From contig CM082596.2 of NCBI GenBank assembly GCA_040954595.2, forward strand, positions 10,788,001 through 10,852,000: a stretch of DNA of 64,000 nt. Direction: 5' to 3'. A program made the translations under genes and the position numbers. Every line of letters begins with the position of its first letter. Positions within the stretch are counted from its first letter, which is position 1. The stretch comes from Balanoglossus misakiensis. Taxonomy: Eukaryota > Hemichordata. Under the pieces are notes generated by a model, which was not told where the DNA came from, ran no database searches, and saw only the letters and a list, made by a program, of their open reading frames with translations. Of this stretch, positions 28,101 through 39,248 are shown piece by piece.

Positions 28101-29047
28101 TGCAGAAATTTTGAATTTTCGCAAAGTAGAAAAATTGTCATTGTTGGACGATTTTCGTGAGCCGTAACCCATGATTTTTTTCAAAAAATGCAGAAATTTT
28201 GAACATTCGCAAAGTCGAAAAATTGTCATTTTAGAACGATTTTCGTGAGCCGTAACCCATGATTTTTTCAAAAAATGCAGAAATTTTGAACTTTTGCAAA
28301 GTCGAAAAATTGGCATTTTTGGACGATTTTCGTGAGCCGTGACCCATGTTTTTTTTTTAAAAATGCAGAAATTTTGAATTTTCGCAAAGTAGAAAAATTG
28401 TCATTTTTGGACGATTTTCGTGAGCCGTAACCCATGATTTTTTTCAAAAAATGCAGAAATTTTGAACTTTTGCAAAGTCGAAAAATTGGCATTTTTGGAC
28501 GATTTTCGTGAGCCGTAACCCATGATTTTTTTCAAAAAATGCATAAATTTTGAATTTTCGCAAAGTAGAAAAATCGTCATTTTTGGACGATTTTCGTGAG
28601 CCGTAACCCATGATTTTTTTTTTCAAAAAATGCAGAAATTTTAAACTTTTGCAAAGTCGAAAAATTGGCATTTTTGGACGATTTTCGTGAGCCGTAACCC
28701 ATGATTTTTTTCAAAAAAAGCAGAAATTTTGAACTTTTGCAAAGTCGAAAAATTGTCATTTTAGGACGATTTTCGTGAGACGTAACCCATGATTTTTTTC
28801 AAAAAATGCAGAAATTTAGAACTTTCGCAAAGTCAACAAATTGTCATTTTTGGACTATTTTCGTGAGCCGTAACCCATGATTTTTTTCAAAAAAATGCAG
28901 AAATTTAGAACTTTCGCAAAGTCGAAAAATTTTCATTTTTGGACGATTTTCGTGAGCCGTAACCCATGATTTTTTTCAAAAAAATGCAGAAATTTAGAAC
29001 TTTCGCAAAGTAGAAAAATTGGCATTTTTGGACGATTTTCGTGAGCC
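23855..29047. repeat. Satellite super-unit block B, second copy
   Basis: Second copy of 4072-9256. Inside it and just beyond, units recur 2644 bp apart (30-mer), for example the segment from 25328 again from 27972, and 26553 again from 29198. The left part overlaps the second 2.9-kb block. Confidence 0.75.
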
Positions 29048-29944
29048 TTGACCAATGATCTTTTTCAAAAAATGCAGAAATTTTGAACTTTTGCAAAGCA
29101 GAAAAATTGTCATTTTTGGACGATTTTCGTGAGCCGTGACCCATGATTTTTTTCAAAAAATGCAGAAATTTAGAACTTTTGCAAAGTCAAAAAATTGTCA
29201 TTTTTGGACTATTTTCGTGAGCCGTAACCCATGATTTTTTTCAAAAAATGCAGAAATTTTGAACTTTCGCAAAGGCAAAAAAAATGTCATTTTTCGACGA
29301 TTTTCGTGAGCCGTGACCCATGATTTTTTTTCAAAAAATGCAGAAATTTTGAATTTTCGCAAAGTAGAAAAATTGTCATTTTTGGACGATTTTCGTGAGC
29401 CGTAACCCATGATTTTTTTCAAAAAATGCAGAAATTTTGAACATTCGCAAAGACGAAAAATTGTCATTTTAGAACGATTTTCGTGAGCCGTAACCCATGA
29501 TTTTGTCAAAAAATGCAGAAATTTTGAACTTTTGCAAAGTCGAAAAATTGGCATTTTTGGACGATTTTCGTGAGCCGTGACCCATGTTTTTTTTTTAAAA
29601 ATGCAGAAATTTTGAATTTTCGCAAAGTAGAAAAATTGTCATTTTTGGACGATTTTCGTGAGCCGTAACCCATGATTTTTTTCAAAAAATGCAGAAATTT
29701 TGAACTTTTGCAAAGTCGAAAAATTGGCATTTTTGGACGATTTTCGTGAGCCGTAACCCATGATTTTTTTCAAAAAATGCATAAATTTTGAATTTTCGCA
29801 AAGTAGAAAAATCGTCATTTTTGGACGATTTTCGTGAGCCGTAACCATGATTTTTTTCAAAAAATGCTGAAATTTTGAACTTTCGCAAAGTCGAAAAATT
29901 GTCATTTTTGGACGATTTTTGTGAGCCGTGACCCATGATTTTTT

Positions 29945-32900
29945 TCAAAAAATGCAGAAATTTAGAACTTTTGCAAAGTAGAAAAATTGGCATTTTTGGA
30001 AGATTTTCGTGAGCCGTGACCCATGATTTTTTAAAAAAAATGCTGAAATTTTGAACTTTCGCAAAGTCGAATAATTGTCGTTTTTGGACGATTTTCGTGA
30101 GCCGTGACCCATGATTTTTTTCAAAAAATGCAGAAATTTTGAACTTTTGCAAAGTCGAAAAATAGGCATTTTTGGACGATTTTCGTGAGCCGTAACCCAT
30201 GATTTTTTTTCAAAAAATGCAGAAATTTTGAACTTTCGCAATGTCGAAAAATTGTCATTTTTGAACGATATTCGTGAGCCGTAACCCATGATTTTTTTCA
30301 AAAAATGCAGAAATTTTGAAATTTTGCAAAGTTGAAAAATTGGCATTTTTGGACGATTTTCGTGAGCCGTGACCCATGATTTTTTTCACAAAATGCAGAA
30401 ATTTTGAACTTTTGCAAAGTCGAAAAATTGGCATTTTTGGACGATTTTCGTGCGCCGTAACCCATGATTTTTTTCAAAAAATGCAGAAATTTTGAAATTT
30501 TGCAAAGTTGAAAAATTGGCATTTTTGGACGATTTTCGTGAGCCGTGACCCATGATTTTTTTCAAAAAATGCAGAAATTTTGAACTTTTGCAAAGTCGAA
30601 AAATTGGCATTTTTGGACAATTTTCGTGCGCCGTGACCCATGATTTTTTTTTCAAAAAATGCAGAAATTTTGAATTTTCGCAAAGTTGAAAAATTGTCAT
30701 TTTTGGAAGATTTTCGTGAGCCGTAACCCATGATTTTTTTTTTCAAAAAATGCAGAAATTTTAAACTTTTGCAAAGTCGAATAATTGGCATTTTTGGACG
30801 ATTTTCGTGAGCCGTAACCCATGATTTTTTTCAAAAAAAGCAGAAATTTTGAACTTTTGCAAAGTCGAAAAATTGTCATTTTAGGACGATTTTCGTGAGA
30901 CGTAACCCATGATTTTTTTCAAAAAATGCAGAAATTTTGAACTTTCGCAAAGTCGAAAAATTGTCATTTTTGGACGATTTTCGTGAGCCGTAACCCATGA
31001 TTTTTTTCAAAAAATGCAGAAATTTTGAACTTTTGCAAAGTCGATGAATTGTCATTTTTGGACGCTTTTCGTGAGCCGTGACCCATGATTTTTTTTTAAA
31101 AAATGCAGAAATTTTCAAATTTCGCAAAGTCGAAAAATTGTCATTTTTGGACGATTTTCGTGAGCCGTGACCGATGATTTTTTTCAAAAAATGCAGAAAT
31201 TTTAAATTTTCGCAAAGTCGAAAAATTGTCATTTTTGGACGATTTTGGTGAGCCGTAACCCATGATTCTTTTCAAAAAATGCAAAAATTTTGAACATTCG
31301 CAAAGTCCAAAAATTTTCATTTTTGGACGATTTTCGTGAGCCGTAACCCTGATTTTTTTCAAAAAATGTAGAAATTTATAACTTTCGCAAAGTAGAAAAA
31401 TTGTCATTTTTGGACGATTTTCGTGAGCCGTGACCCATGATTTTTTTTCAAAAAATGCATTAATTTTGAACTTTTGCTAAGTCGAAAAACTGTCATTTTT
31501 GGACGATTTTCGTGAGCCGTAACCCATGATTTTTTTCAAAAAATGCATAAATTTTGAATTTTCGCAAAGTAGAAAAATCGTCATTTTTGGACGATTTTCG
31601 TGAGCCGTAACCATGATTTTTTTCAAAAAATGCTGAAATTTTGAACTTTCGCAAAGTCGAAAAATTGTCATTTTTGGACGATTTTTGTGAGCCGTGACCC
31701 ATGATTTTTTTCAAAAAATGCAGAAATTTAGAACTTTTGCAAAGTAGAAAAATTGGCATTTTTGGAAGATTTTCGTGAGCCGTGACCCATGATTTTTTAA
31801 AAAAAATGCTGAAATTTTGAACTTTCGCAAAGTCGAATAATTGTCGTTTTTGGACGATTTTCGTGAGCCGTGACCCATGATTTTTTTCAAAAAATGCAGA
31901 AATTTTGAACTTTTGCAAAGTCGAAAAATAGGCATTTTTGGACGATTTTCGTGAGCCGTAACCCATGATTTTTTTTCAAAAAATGCAGAAATTTTGAACT
32001 TTCGCAATGTCGAAAAATTGTCATTTTTGAACGATATTCGTGAGCCGTAACCCATGATTTTTTTCAAAAAATGCAGAAATTTTGAAATTTTGCAAAGTTG
32101 AAAAATTGGCATTTTTGGACGATTTTCGTGAGCCGTGACCCATGATTTTTTTCAAAAAATGCAGAAATTTTGAACTTTCGCAAAGTCGAAAAATTGTCAT
32201 TTTTGGACGATTTTCGTGAGCCGTAACCCATGATTTTTTTCAAAAAATGCAGAAATTTTGAACTTTTGCAAAGTCGATGAATTGTCATTTTTGGACGCTT
32301 TTCGTGAGCCGTGACCCATGATTTTTTTTTAAAAAATGCAGAAATTTTCAAATTTCGCAAAGTCGAAAAATTGTCATTTTTGGACGATTTTCGTGAGCCG
32401 TGACCGATGATTTTTTTCAAAAAATGCAGAAATTTTAAATTTTCGCAAAGTCGAAAAATTGTCATTTTTGGACGATTTTGGTGAGCCGTAACCCATGATT
32501 CTTTTCAAAAAATGCAAAAATTTTGAACATTCGCAAAGTCCAAAAATTTTCATTTTTGGACGATTTTCGTGAGCCGTAACCCTGATTTTTTTCAAAAAAT
32601 GTAGAAATTTATAACTTTCGCAAAGTAGAAAAATTGTCATTTTTGGACGATTTTCGTGAGCCGTGACCCATGATTTTTTTTCAAAAAATGCATTAATTTT
32701 GAACTTTTGCTAAGTCGAAAAACTGTCATTTTTGGACGATTTTCGTGAGCCGTAACCCATGATTTTTTTCAAAAAATGCATAAATTTTGAATTTTCGCAA
32801 AGTAGAAAAATCGTCATTTTTGGACGATTTTCGTGAGCCGTAACCATGATTTTTTTCAAAAAATGCTGAAATTTTGAACTTTCGCAAAGTCGAAAAATTG

Positions 32901-34400
32901 TCATTTTTGGACGATTTTTGTGAGCCGTGACCCATGATTTTTTTCAAAAAATGCAGAAATTTAGAACTTTTGCAAAGTAGAAAAATTGGCATTTTTGGAA
33001 GATTTTCGTGAGCCGTGACCCATGATTTTTTAAAAAAAATGCTGAAATTTTGAACTTTCGCAAAGTCGAATAATTGTCGTTTTTGGACGATTTTCGTGAG
33101 CCGTGACCCATGATTTTTTTCAAAAAATGCAGAAATTTTGAACTTTTGCAAAGTCGAAAAATAGGCATTTTTGGACGATTTTCGTGAGCCGTAACCCATG
33201 ATTTTTTTTCAAAAAATGCAGAAATTTTGAACTTTCGCAATGTCGAAAAATTGTCATTTTTGAACGATATTCGTGAGCCGTAACCCATGATTTTTTTCAA
33301 AAAATGCAGAAATTTTGAAATTTTGCAAAGTTGAAAAATTGGCATTTTTGGACGATTTTCGTGAGCCGTGACCCATGATTTTTTTCAAAAAATGCAGAAA
33401 TTTTGAACTTTTGCAAAGTTGAAAAATTGGCATTTTTGGACGATTTTCGTGAGCCGTGACCCATGATTTTTTTCAAAAAATGCAGAAATTTTGAACTTTT
33501 GCAAAGTCGAAAAATTGGCATTTTTGGACAATTTTCGTGCGCCGTGACCCATGATTTTTTTTTCAAAAAATGCAGAAATTTTGAATTTTCGCAAAGTTGA
33601 AAAATTGTCATTTTTGGAAGATTTTCGTGAGCCGTAACCCATGATTTTTTTTTTTCAAAAAATGCAGAAATTTTAAACTTTTGCAAAGTCGAATAATTGG
33701 CATTTTTGGACGATTTTCGTGAGCCGTAACCCATGATTTTTTTCAAAAAAAGCAGAAATTTTGAACTTTTGCAAAGTCGAAAAATTGTCATTTTAGGACG
33801 ATTTTCGTGAGACGTAACCCATGATTTTTTTCAAAAAATGCAGAAATTTTGAACTTTCGCAAAGTCGAAAAATTGTCATTTTTGGACGATTTTCGTGAGC
33901 CGTAACCCATGATTTTTTTCAAAAAATGCAGAAATTTTGAACTTTTGCAAAGTCGATGAATTGTCATTTTTGGACGCTTTTCGTGAGCCGTGACCCATGA
34001 TTTTTTTTTAAAAAATGCAGAAATTTTCAAATTTCGCAAAGTCGAAAAATTGTCATTTTTGGACGATTTTCGTGAGCCGTGACCGATGATTTTTTTCAAA
34101 AAATGCAGAAATTTTAAATTTTCGCAAAGTCGAAAAATTGTCATTTTTGGACGATTTTGGTGAGCCGTAACCCATGATTCTTTTCAAAAAATGCAAAAAT
34201 TTTGAACATTCGCAAAGTCCAAAAATTTTCATTTTTGGACGATTTTCGTGAGCCGTAACCCTGATTTTTTTCAAAAAATGTAGAAATTTATAACTTTCGC
34301 AAAGTAGAAAAATTGTCATTTTTGGACGATTTTCGTGAGCCGTGACCCATGATTTTTTTTCAAAAAATGCATTAATTTTGAACTTTTGCTAAGTCGAAAA
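29945..34400. repeat. Satellite blocks with 1233-bp and about 1.77-kb periods
   Basis: Segments from 31141, 31477 and 31711 return at 32374, 32710 and 32944 (1233 bp, 14 units). The segment from 29945 returns at 31711 (about 1766 bp, 20 units). The stretch from 30876 returns at 33788. Marker variants are the AACTGTCATT, ACCCTGATTTTTTTC and GGACGCTTTTCG units. From about 34400 to the array end, units are more mixed and I see no clear higher-order order. Confidence 0.65.
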
Positions 34401-37400
34401 ACTGTCATTTTTGGACGATTTTCGTGAGCCGTGACCCATGATTTTTTTCAAAAAATGCAGAAATTTAGAACTTTTGCAAAGTCGAAAAATTGGCATTTTT
34501 GGACGATTTTCGTGAGCCGTAACCCATGATTTTTTTCAAAAAATGCAGAAATGTTGAACTTTTGCAAAGTCGAAAAATTGGCATTTTTGGACGATTTTCG
34601 AGAGCCGTAACCCATGATTTTTTTCAAAAAATGCAGAAATTTTGCACTTTTGCAAAGTCGAAAAATTGTCATTTTTGGACGATTTTCGTGAGCCGTAACC
34701 CATGATTTTTTTCAAAAAATGCAGAAAATTTGAACTTTTGCAAAGTCGAAAAATTGTCATTTTTGGACGATTTTCGTGAGCCGTGACCCATGATTTTTTT
34801 TTTAAAAATGCAGAAATTTTCAAATTTCGCAAAGTCGAAAAATTGTCATTTTTGGACGATTTTCGTGAGCCGTGACCGATGATTTTTTTCAAAAAATGCA
34901 GAAATTTTAAATTTTCGCAAAGTCGAAAAATTGTCATTTTTGGACGATTTTCGTGAGCCGTAACCCATGATTTTTTTCAAAAAATGCAGAAATTTTGAAT
35001 TTTCGCAAAGTAGAAAAATTGTCATTTTTGGACGGTTTTCGTGAGCCGTAACCCATGATTTTTTTCAAGAAATGCAGAAATTTTGAATTTTCGCAAAGTA
35101 GAAAAATTGTCATTTTTGGACGATTTTCGTGAGCCGTGACCCATGATTTTTTTCAAAAAATGCATAAATTTTGAACTTTTGCTAAGTCGAAAAACTGTCA
35201 TTTTTGGACGATTTTCGTGAGCCGTAACCCATGATTTTTTTCAAAAAATGCAGAAATTTTGAATTTTCGCAAAGTAGAAAAATTGTCATTTTTGGACGAT
35301 TTTCGTGAGCCGTAACCCATGATTTTTTTTAAGAAATGCAGAAATTTTGAATTTTCGCAAAATAGAAAAATTGTCATTTTTGGACGATTTTCGTGAGCCT
35401 TGACCCATGATTTTTTTCAAAAAATGCATAAATTTTGAACTTTTGCTAAGTCGAAAAATTGGCATTTTTGGACGATTTTACTGAGCCGTAACCCATGATT
35501 TTTTTTTCAAAAGATGCAGAAATTTTGAACTTTTGCAAAGTCGAAAAATTGGCATTTTTGGACGATTTTCGTGAGCCGTAACCCATGATTTTTTTCAAAA
35601 AATGCAGAAATTTTGAACTTTCGCAAAGTCGAATAATTGTCATTTTTGGACGATTTTCGTGAGCCGTAACCCATGATTTTTTTTCAAAAAATGCAGAAAA
35701 TTTTCAAATTTCGCAAAGTCGAAAAATTGTCATTTTTTGACGATTTTCGTGAGCCGTAACCCATGATTTTTTCAAAAATGCAGAAATTTTGAATTTTCGC
35801 AAAGTAGAAAAATTGTCATTTTTGGCCGATTGTCGTGAGCCGTGCCCCATGATTTTTTTCAAAAAATGCAGAAATTTTGAACTTTTGCAAAGTCGAAAAA
35901 TTGTCATTTTTGGACGATTTTCGTGAGCCGTAACCCATGATTTTTTTTTTAAAATGCAGAAATTTTAAAATTTCGCAAAGTCGAAAAATTGTCATTTTTG
36001 GACGATTTTCGTGAGCCGTAACCCATGATTTTTTCTGGAGATTGGGGGAGTGGCTCTCCCTCAAGACTTTTCTTCTACTGATAGTTTGACTATTTGTCAG
36101 ATAAATTGGATTTAATTTGGTACAACCAAATGATATATTGGTCAAGTCTAGATAGACTTATACATGTACTTTTGGTTCAATAATTTTGTTTAAACTAACT
36201 TTATTATTGTTGTTGGGTATTGTGCAATATCTGAAGAATTACTCTAAAGCCAAATTTGCTGTGACTTTGTCCATGCTTGCATATCATTAATAATTACTAT
36301 GGTGGACTTCTGGAATGCATGGCCTGTAGTCAAGTAAATCATTGTAACTAATAACAAGTAAATCATTGTAACTAATCTGCATTGAATTTTATCATCTTCA
36401 AAGATACATACAGGGCTCGCATTCATGTCTGTTTCTTGCGTTTTCCACAAAACTACAATGCTTGCAAGCAAATATTTTGTCAAGGTTGCATGACATGCAC
36501 ACAAAAAATATCAATTGTAAGATAACAGAACGGGCGAGGATAGGGCGCCACGTCTAGGTTGGCCGATCTGGTGCCCAGAACACATGTACGCGTATGCGAA
36601 CTTGTATGCGGTATCTCAAAATTTCTTTCTAATTGACCATTTTGCGCAGGTTTCGCAGGTTTCTGCGCATAGTGTAAAAAGCTAAATTTTATTTCCAGTG
36701 TTTTTCAAACAAAGTAGTAGTGTAGTGCTGTGAGGTTATTTAAGTACATACTATGTATTTAGTGAATTTGGGACTGAAATTTTCACGCGTTTGCAATACT
36801 TTTGGTTGCTATAGCAACCGAACTCTTTTGCAGCCTATCCTGGGCTGTTAAAGATGCCTGAAATCCATGTTTAATTTTCTGTGTCTCAACAATATGCTTG
36901 GTGACCCTCTATTTGTTTGCCTTAAAATGATTTGATATATTTCAAACAAGGTTCTACCATGTTTGTAAAAAAGTTTACATCTAGAAGTGGTAAAAAACTT
37001 ATATAAAAGTGGATTTCTAGGCAATTCTGTATTTAATTTAACAGTTGTATTGATATGCCATTATCATACTGACCAAGATAAAATCTCAAAATTGCTGAAA
37101 ATAAAATATTCAGTAAGTTTAGAGTCTCTAGTGGTGAAAAAAATATGAAGAACCTCCCAAAATGCTTATTTTTGAGGCCATTATACAAAGATCTACGAAC
37201 ACTGGTAAAAGCTGAAAGAGGTGCTAGATAGAGGGCGCTTTCCCCCCAAATCTAGCTGGTTGACCCCCATTTTTATTAGCTCTGCTGTCACTTGTGTCAG
37301 CCGAGCTGTAGCAGTAGGTTGATAAGTGTCCGTCCGTCGTCCGTCCGTCGTCCGTCAACTTTTGGTATTTCAATCTTCTTCTTTAAAACTACTTGGCATA

Positions 37401-37654
37401 TTTAGCTGAAATTTGGTTGGAATGTGTGTTATGGTGCCCTTACCTGAATAAATGAATGAATTTTATTTCACCAGAGATATGTCGATATATCTATAATATA
37501 ATACACTGAATGTAAAAGGAAGATGTTTACGTATTTCCAGTGTGGACCATGGAAATAGTTTCGCGGAAACTAGTCTAGTCCATGGCCCATATTTCTGAGT
37601 TAATTAATTTTAAAGATGTCAAACAGTTGTTCAGCACATGTAAATAAATGATCT

Positions 37655-37655
<1 letters not shown>

Positions 37656-37719
<64 letters not shown>

Positions 37720-37722
37720 ATA
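37656..37722. repeat. (AAAT)n microsatellite, about 16 copies
   Basis: Pure tetranucleotide repeat in the left arm. The matching tract in the right arm (41011-41036, read as TTTA) is less than half as long, so it has changed length since the arms formed. Confidence 0.95.
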
Positions 37723-37758
37723 CAGGTGAGTTGAAGGCATTTGTTGCGAAGGAGTACT

Positions 37759-38662
37759 TTACAATGGGTTGACTATATTGAAAAAAAAGTTGTCACTGAA
37801 GTTGTAGCAGATGTTTTTTGAGCTCTTTTTAAATCTGTTTCTGCAGTGTGTATTGTTTAAAGTGTGTGGAATGGAGTTCCAGCATTTTACAGATGCATAC
37901 TTAAAATTCTGCAGAGAAGTATTCAAGTTAACCTTTGGGATTTTTAAGCTCCTGTTCGTACTAAATGATGTTGGATATGTATGTGGAGAGACACCTTGGA
38001 AATACTGATCAAGGTGGTGAGCATAGTGATAATGATCTAGGTCATAAATGAACATACAAGTCTGAAGTTTACAACAATTAAACATATTCAATATGCTGAG
38101 TTGTCAAAACAGAGGGGCTGAATGAGCATTGTAGGATGAAAAGGTAATCAGACGAACCAATCTTTTCTGAAGACGAAAAGTGGTTGCAGGGCTGAATGAT
38201 ATGCATGTCCACATATTTCAATACAATACATTAAGTGTGGTAAAATTAATGAGTTGTAAATTAAAAGCAAGGTGGGCTTAGGTACAAAGTGACGTATTTT
38301 TTAAATAACTCCAACAATTGGGCTGATAGTGCTCCTGACTTTCTCAATGTGCGATTTCCACCTCAGAGCGCAGTCAATGGTGACACCAACGTAAGTAGTG
38401 GAAGAGACATTCTCAACAAAAGAACTGTCAATTTCTAGTTGACCTTGAACGTGAGCTGGTTTATGAATGGAATTCATTAACATATAGTTAGTTTTACCAG
38501 TGTTAATGGTCAGTTTATTGGCATCACACCAATCTTTGACCAACTTGAAATCACTGTTCATTTGATTAAAGTTGACATTGCAGCTTGTACATTTAAACAA
38601 ACCCGTATCATATGCAAAAAGTTTAAAATCAAATGCGCTGGTTGATTGAACAATATCATTAA
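37759..38662 (-). pseudogene. Non-LTR retrotransposon reverse transcriptase, 3' part (left arm copy)
   Basis: On the minus strand this mirrors the right arm: the end of the polymerase palm, a thumb-like region starting NKLTINTGKTNYMLMN, and a C-terminal tail containing KYASVKCWNSIP. It is dead. It lacks the first part of the palm, has stops and frameshifts near 38300 and 38100, and at 38605-38616 the catalytic motif reads FAYD where the right arm has FADD. The family is a jockey/CR1-like non-LTR retrotransposon by motif; the exact clade is not resolved. Confidence 0.8.
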
Positions 38663-39238
38663 AGCCTCAGTATTTCTCGGAGGGGCAAAATTTTGTTTGA
38701 AATGGCATCTATAATTTCTAAAAGTACATGATAATTGATACTGAATCGAACAGTCATCATCCCCAGCTCTGCTCATAAACTCATACAATTTACAATATAA
38801 CGAGTGAAGAATGACTTTCTGTCCGGACAGAAAGTCAGGCTCTGTTGACACACGTGACTACTGTGCATGCGCACTCAAATGTGAATCTACGCGGAAGAGG
38901 TTTGGTCTCCCCAAATCTAGCGCCTCAGCGAAGAAATGCGCACTAATTCGGCGAAATTCTGGAAAGATAACTTCGATGGAACCAGATCAAATCCGAAAAT
39001 GGTCTGACATCAAATGTCAAAGTGGCACGTTTGCTGATCGAGATGTACAACATTTCCATTGTAAACAAACCCGCGCATCATTTCAAGTGTTACGGGTAAT
39101 ATTTACAGCTTGCATGTAGCTACAATTGCCCAAACCTTTCTTACATCTTCATTATGTAGTATTCCATGATGAATGTACGGGAAAAACGGGCTTTTTTCGA
39201 TGATGAAAAATGGATACACACGAGAAATACTGGGGCTT
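38662..39238. mobile_element. Small inverted-repeat element (MITE-like), 577 bp
   Basis: The ends form an 18-bp inverted repeat with one mismatch: AAGCCTCAGTATTTCTCG at 38662-38679 against the complement of 39221-39238. It carries no transposase; the short ORF across 38811-39119 has no recognisable motif. A perfect 24-bp palindrome lies inside (38813-38836). It fills the space between the left arm and the reverse-transcriptase remnant. I could not define a clear target-site duplication. Confidence 0.6.
38813..38836. repeat. Perfect 24-bp palindrome
   Basis: GACTTTCTGTCC is followed at once by its exact reverse complement, with no spacer. A dyad of this length could extrude as a cruciform or be a protein-binding site, but no function can be read from the sequence. 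Confidence 0.85.
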
Positions 39239-39248
39239 GTACTAAATT

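Larger units (their letters stand above)
1..36034. repeat. 88-bp AT-rich satellite array, about 409 copies
   Basis: Head-to-tail copies of an 88-bp unit fill this stretch without interruption and continue past the left edge. A unit starts GATTTTCGTGAGCCGTRACC, has a near-palindromic centre TTTTTTTCAAAAAATGCAG, then AAATTT(T/A)GAACTTTTGCA and a TTGTCATTTTTGGAC end. Units begin at 1, 89 and so on; indels in the T and A tracts make most of the length variation (about 85-91 bp). Diagnostic variants (GTGACCC or GTAACCC, TTTAGAAC or TTTTGAAC, AAAGTAG or AAAGTCG, GAGCCTTGACCAATGATC, a shortened unit of about 75 bp) recur in fixed order and define higher-order repeats. The array ends inside a unit at the edge of the large inverted repeat. 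No gene or foreign insertion is visible. A centromeric, pericentromeric or subtelomeric role is possible but not shown; I saw no CENP-B-box-like motif. Confidence 0.97.
36035..38662 (+). repeat. Left arm of a 6.6-kb inverted repeat
   Basis: This arm is the reverse complement of 40071-42657. It starts at CTGGAGATTGGGGGAG, immediately after the truncated last satellite unit, and ends at a decayed reverse-transcriptase codon row shared with the other arm. Arm lengths differ (2628 against 2587 bp) partly because the (AAAT)n tract is longer here. Contents, in left-to-right order: about 1.2 kb of unidentified AT-rich sequence, a GTCCGTCC-rich module (37278-37480), a 3'-tail module, the (AAAT)n tract, and the minus-strand end of a non-LTR retrotransposon (37759-38662). 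Confidence 0.9.

Noticed and set aside
1-36034. Dozens of minus-strand ORFs of 60-172 codons with peptides such as KFKISAFFEKNHG
   Set aside because: They are the three frames of one 88-bp satellite unit read in rotation; they overlap each other and have no start or domain consistency.
1-36034. CRISPR-like regular repeat
   Set aside because: The repeats are contiguous 88-bp units without unique spacers, next to animal-type transposons with introns.
36244-36504. ORF repeated in both palindrome arms (also 42107-42448)
   Set aside because: It has no recognisable domain. Part of it is a short direct repeat, and its presence in both arms follows from the duplication.
38811-39119. Plus-strand ORF of 102 codons
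   Set aside because: It lies wholly within a small inverted-repeat element and starts at the 24-bp palindrome; no motif.
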